Source: CAJQGY01 sp964523375 (lineage in GTDB: Bacteria > Pseudomonadota > Gammaproteobacteria > Magnimaribacterales > D2472). Taken from it: 26,538 bases of DNA. Every line of letters begins with the position of its first letter. Positions within the stretch are counted from its first letter, which is position 1. The notes under the pieces were generated by a model that was given only the letters and a program-made list of their open reading frames with translations, did not search any database and was not told the DNA's origin. The translations under genes and the position numbers were made by a program. Shown here piece after piece: positions 23,292 to 26,538 of this stretch. The stretch covers positions 1 to 26,538 of the forward strand of contig CAZFYG010000015.1 of assembly GCA_964523375.1 (NCBI GenBank), in the 5' to 3' direction.

Positions 23292-25284
23292 CAAGACTGC
23301 TCATTTCCTCTTCAGTGAGGTTTAGTTGCGTTGCTGCAATGGAGCTCTCAGCCTCCATTATCGTTCTGGGTCCAACTAAAGGAAAAATAAGAGATGACTT
23401 TTGGATAACGTAAGCAAGGGCAACTTGAATTGGCTGAACTCCTCTTTGGGCTGCTATTGCAAAACACACCTTTCTTCTTTGAAGATTTTTTTTGCTATGC
23501 CAAACTCTCATTTCTTCTTCTAAAGATGGATTGGAGAAATGCTCATTGGATGTAATTTCTTTCTTTTCTATAAAAAATCCTCTAGCCTGACTTGACCATG
23601 GGAACAGCATAATCTGATTATCCATAAGATACTCAAGGTAGCTATTATTAACACCCACACATCCAGGCCATACAGGGTCAACCATCTCAGCTAAGCTAAA
23701 GTTATTACTTAGAACAGTAAAGGGCTCCATATTATTTTTTAAAGCATAGTCTCTTGCTTCGGCGAACCTACCCATCTCCCAATTCGAAGCGCCAATATTG
23801 CCAATCAATCCATCATTCTTTACTTCATTGAGAGCATCCATAAATTCAGCAACTGGAATCTTAGGATTATCTCTGTGAAGACAAAATATATCTATCTTAT
23901 TTATATTTAAACGAGAAAGAGATTTTTCTATCTGCGGTCTAATAAATTTAGGCTCACAATCAGGCGTATGCGCACCTTTGCCTAAAACAATAATTTCGTC
24001 CTCAATATTTCTTGAGTTAATCCAATCCCCTAGATACTTGTCACCTTTTCCATTGTTATATATATAAGCAGTATCAAAAATTCTTCCACCAGATCCATAG
24101 AAGTGATCAAACATAGTAAAAGCATGAAGACTTGATGTTTGATTGTCACAGCCCAATGCCAGTCTTGATCCAAGCTTTTTAACATCATTTAACGATGTGC
24201 TTTGTAGTTTTGGTCTCTGGATAGAATAGAATTTGGAGTCAGGCAAAGGAGACCCTTTAAACTGGCTCAATGGGCAAACAATATCAAGCTCTTGCCTCCA
24301 TTTTTCGAGCCAAAGCATATTACTTTGTGTGTCAGCATGATTTATGTAGTTTGATTCAATCTCACCCTTGGCTATGCACTCAGAGGCATGGTTGATTTCT
24401 CTGGTGAAAAGACCAACCTTGTCTTCAAAAGGGATTTCTTTAATAAGCTGCTGGTTTTTATATATTTCAATTGATGACTTCCCTTCTTGAAATTGACCAC
24501 AATGCCAGGGCTGACTTGCAACTATCTTTATGTCTCCACTTCTAACAATCAAGTTATTTGAATATTCCTCGTCAATTGCACAACTAATTTCTGCTTTAAT
24601 GCGATCTGAGAATACTAACGTGGCAGTTGACTGCAGATCCACCCCTGTTGAGTCGATCCTGCCTGATGCCTCAATGCTCTCTGGATCTGAAAATAGTTCA
24701 CCTTGGATCCTGCCTGCAATAAGTTTTGAAATAGACAGCGGATAGCAACCAACATCCAATATAGCTCCCCCGCCCAGCATTGGATTTCTTAACCTGTGAG
24801 ATTCAGATAATTCAGCAGTGAACCCAAAAGAACTTTCAATAATAATTTCTTCCTTTGAATCCTGAAACACATCAAGGCTGTCTAAAATATTAGCAGTTTG
24901 TGGGTGAGTTCTATACATAAAAGCTTCCATCAAAAATACATTTGATTCCTTTGCAAGGTTGAGTAAAACCATACTCTCAAGATGATTTACTGTAAGAGGT
25001 TTTTCACAGAGTATATGTTTTTTATTCCTAATTGCAGAAAGGCAATATTCATAATGAGTGCTATGAGGTGTAGCAATATAAATTGCATCTATATGATCTG
25101 CGGTAAATAAATTATTAGGTTCATTTATACTCTCCACTTCAAATTTATTACAAAAGTCTTTTAATTTACTTTCATTTCTTCCATAAACAGCCTCAAGAGA
25201 GGAGTTATTAGAGTATTTAATAGAGTGCGCAAAGGCTGTAGCTATACTTCCAGTTCCTACAATGCCCCATCGAATATTAGTCAT
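23281..25284 (-). CDS. Gfo/Idh/MocA oxidoreductase fused to an aldo/keto reductase
   Basis: 667 residues with two complete enzyme domains. Residues 1 to about 335 are a Gfo/Idh/MocA dehydrogenase: Rossmann GIVGTGSIATAF, IDAIYIATPHSTHYEY, CEKP at 93-96 with the usual Lys95, and GGGAILDVGCYP at 171-182. Residues from about 370 are an aldo/keto reductase with the full tetrad: D404 and Y409 (FDTAYIYN), K436 (LGKG) and H470 (CLHRDNP), plus SSQARGFF. Both act on sugars or sugar-like carbonyls with NAD(P), so the fusion may carry out two successive redox steps. The ORF is continuous with no internal start signal required, so a sequencing join is unlikely. The start overlaps the symporter stop by 8 nt (ATGACTAA) with GGAG 7 nt upstream, so the two are coupled. 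Confidence 0.92.
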   Translation of the reverse strand: MTNIRWGIVGTGSIATAFAHSIKYSNNSSLEAVYGRNESKLKDFCNKFEVESINEPNNLFTADHIDAIYIATPHSTHYEYCLSAIRNKKHILCEKPLTVNHLESMVLLNLAKESNVFLMEAFMYRTHPQTANILDSLDVFQDSKEEIIIESSFGFTAELSESHRLRNPMLGGGAILDVGCYPLSISKLIAGRIQGELFSDPESIEASGRIDSTGVDLQSTATLVFSDRIKAEISCAIDEEYSNNLIVRSGDIKIVASQPWHCGQFQEGKSSIEIYKNQQLIKEIPFEDKVGLFTREINHASECIAKGEIESNYINHADTQSNMLWLEKWRQELDIVCPLSQFKGSPLPDSKFYSIQRPKLQSTSLNDVKKLGSRLALGCDNQTSSLHAFTMFDHFYGSGGRIFDTAYIYNNGKGDKYLGDWINSRNIEDEIIVLGKGAHTPDCEPKFIRPQIEKSLSRLNINKIDIFCLHRDNPKIPVAEFMDALNEVKNDGLIGNIGASNWEMGRFAEARDYALKNNMEPFTVLSNNFSLAEMVDPVWPGCVGVNNSYLEYLMDNQIMLFPWSSQARGFFIEKKEITSNEHFSNPSLEEEMRVWHSKKNLQRRKVCFAIAAQRGVQPIQVALAYVIQKSSLIFPLVGPRTIMEAESSIAATQLNLTEEEMSSLAID

Positions 25285-26538
25285 TTATTTCTCCTCGTTG
25301 CTGAATCTCTGTTATTAATTTTTGATGAAGAGCTCTATCAATTGGATAGAAGTAAATCAAGATAAAGCTTATGAAAATACCAACAAGGGGGATTAAGGAC
25401 ATTAAACTTTTAAGACCCTTTAAGGTTTCAGCTGACTGGTCTTGGTTTGCAACAAAACCTATTTTAGTTAATGCAATACCTAAAATGATTACCGCTACTG
25501 CAATTGCCCCTTTTTGGGCAAACGTCATAAAACCATACAGCGATGATTCTGTTCTTATGCCCGACTTCCACTCACCGTACTCAATGGTATCTGGGAGCAT
25601 AGACCAGAATAATACTCCTGTAGCTCCATTACCCAATCCAATAAAAGCTAAAATATATAAGAGTTCATGAAGAGTGGATATTGGATAAATATAAAAAATG
25701 CAGAACCCAATAAATAGCAACGTCATGGCTAGCAACCAAGTGTTTCTTTTGCCAAGCTTGAGGGCAGTAAATGCCCAAAGGGGAACAGCAAGAAGCGTCA
25801 CTCCATTTAACATGCCCAATATCAATCCTTGCTGCTCATGCATATCTAGCGCATATTTCGCAAAATAGATAAGGTTGTTATTAAACATTAGGAAAGTAGA
25901 GATAAGGATTAGTATGGCAGTGAAAACAATCCAAAAAGGATAGTTGCTTGCAACCGAGGCCATGACCTCTTTAAAGCTTGGAAGAAGTTCTTTAGGCTTA
26001 TTAAAGCTTCTTTCTCTAACAGATGAAACGGTTATTGTTAGAATGATTACTGCAATAGCCCCAGCAACCAATCCTAAGTAAATGAATCCAAGAGATTCCT
26101 CTCCTCCACCAAAATAGAGAACAATCGGGAAACCTAATGCAGATATCGAAAAAGTTCCAAAAGCAGCTGCGATCATTCTCGATCCAGTGAGTATAGTTCT
26201 CTCATCACTGTCATCTGTTATTCGAGCAGTAAGTGAAGAATAAGGAACGCTAACTATTGTGAAACAGGTTCTATGAATTAAGTTAACACAGAGAAGGAAG
26301 CCAAATAATAGAGCGCCCTCAAAAGGTGGAACCCACAAAAGAAGGATGAAAGAAAGTGCGAGCGGAACAGAGCCATAATAAATATAAGGTCTGTAACTGC
26401 CCATTTTACTTCTAGTTCGCTCTGCCATGAAGCCCATGAAAGGATCTGTCATAGCATCCCAGAGAATACCAAGCCCATAAATGATGCCTGCTGCAAAAGG
26501 AGTTATGCCTACAACATCTGTATAAAAATAAAGAAGGT
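25277..26538 (-). CDS. GPH-family sugar:cation symporter (partial, 5' end outside the window)
   Basis: A membrane transporter of the glycoside-pentoside-hexuronide:cation symporter family (melibiose-carrier type), with about 12 helices expected. The reading frame stays open through the window edge: before the first internal Met the translation continues back through LYFYTDVVGITPFAAG and GLGILWDA, the canonical N-terminal helix region, so about 25-30 residues are missing. Family marks are WDAMTDPFMGFMAERTRSKMGSYRPYI, VPYSSLTARITDDSDERT and a C-terminal LPDTIEYGEWKSGIRTESSLYGFM. It would import a glycoside or sugar with Na+ or H+. The gene is translationally coupled to the fused oxidoreductase, and a GH3 glycosidase lies beyond it. 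Confidence 0.93.
   Translation of the reverse strand, partial: LLYFYTDVVGITPFAAGIIYGLGILWDAMTDPFMGFMAERTRSKMGSYRPYIYYGSVPLALSFILLLWVPPFEGALLFGFLLCVNLIHRTCFTIVSVPYSSLTARITDDSDERTILTGSRMIAAAFGTFSISALGFPIVLYFGGGEESLGFIYLGLVAGAIAVIILTITVSSVRERSFNKPKELLPSFKEVMASVASNYPFWIVFTAILILISTFLMFNNNLIYFAKYALDMHEQQGLILGMLNGVTLLAVPLWAFTALKLGKRNTWLLAMTLLFIGFCIFYIYPISTLHELLYILAFIGLGNGATGVLFWSMLPDTIEYGEWKSGIRTESSLYGFMTFAQKGAIAVAVIILGIALTKIGFVANQDQSAETLKGLKSLMSLIPLVGIFISFILIYFYPIDRALHQKLITEIQQRGEIND

Overview
This is an AT-rich, densely packed window from a Gram-negative marine-type bacterium. A gammaproteobacterium of the SAR86 or a similar oligotrophic lineage is my inference, not something the sequence proves. 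The evidence is the gene content: a TonB-dependent receptor with a TonB box, glycine-tethered lipoproteins, malate synthase G, a bacterial indoleamine 2,3-dioxygenase, a sugar:cation symporter and several secreted hydrolases. Intergenic gaps are short and often negative, there are compact A/T-flanked hairpin terminators, and I see no mobile element, CRISPR array or phage gene. No gap without a gene exceeds 300 bp.

Layout. (1) 94-4949: an indoleamine 2,3-dioxygenase on + converges on a minus-strand set made of a FAD monooxygenase, malate synthase G (glcB) and a DUF1330 protein. (2) 5002-6629: two tandem secreted paralogues of a family I do not recognise. (3) 6717-7856: a PHB-depolymerase-like lipoprotein esterase and tRNA-Gly(GCC), each with a readable sigma70-type promoter. 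(4) 7910-10719: an M64-type metallopeptidase lipoprotein and a small exported partner overlapping it by 7 nt. (5) 10869-14108: a large TonB-dependent receptor. (6) 14281-15890: an RRM RNA-binding protein, a patatin-like phospholipase and a small PAN-like secreted protein whose promoter carries two near-identical palindromes 42 bp apart. (7) 16016-19874: an exported rhodanese coupled to a GMC oxidoreductase, a divergent steroid 5-alpha-reductase-family membrane protein, and an extended SDR convergent with it. (8) 20015-26538: PsiE-like, NTF2-like and GH3 glycosidase genes on + converge on a GPH sugar symporter (cut by the window edge) and a Gfo/Idh/MocA-aldo/keto reductase fusion protein.

How the genes may work together. 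Region 8 reads as a glycoside uptake and catabolism locus: symporter, cytoplasmic GH3 enzyme with a PA14 domain, and a two-domain sugar oxidoreductase. Region 7 groups three oxidoreductases typical of sterol, terpenoid or other lipophilic alcohol chemistry. Regions 3 to 6 encode surface and secreted hydrolysis plus outer-membrane uptake. Malate synthase G implies glyoxylate use.

The items most worth a second look are: a recurring -10-like hexamer 6-7 nt before the ATG of four genes without Shine-Dalgarno sites (possible leaderless mRNAs), in a genome window where many other genes have strong Shine-Dalgarno sequences; the paired operators before the PAN-like gene; the unknown tandem paralogues; the oxidoreductase fusion; and the reductase cluster.
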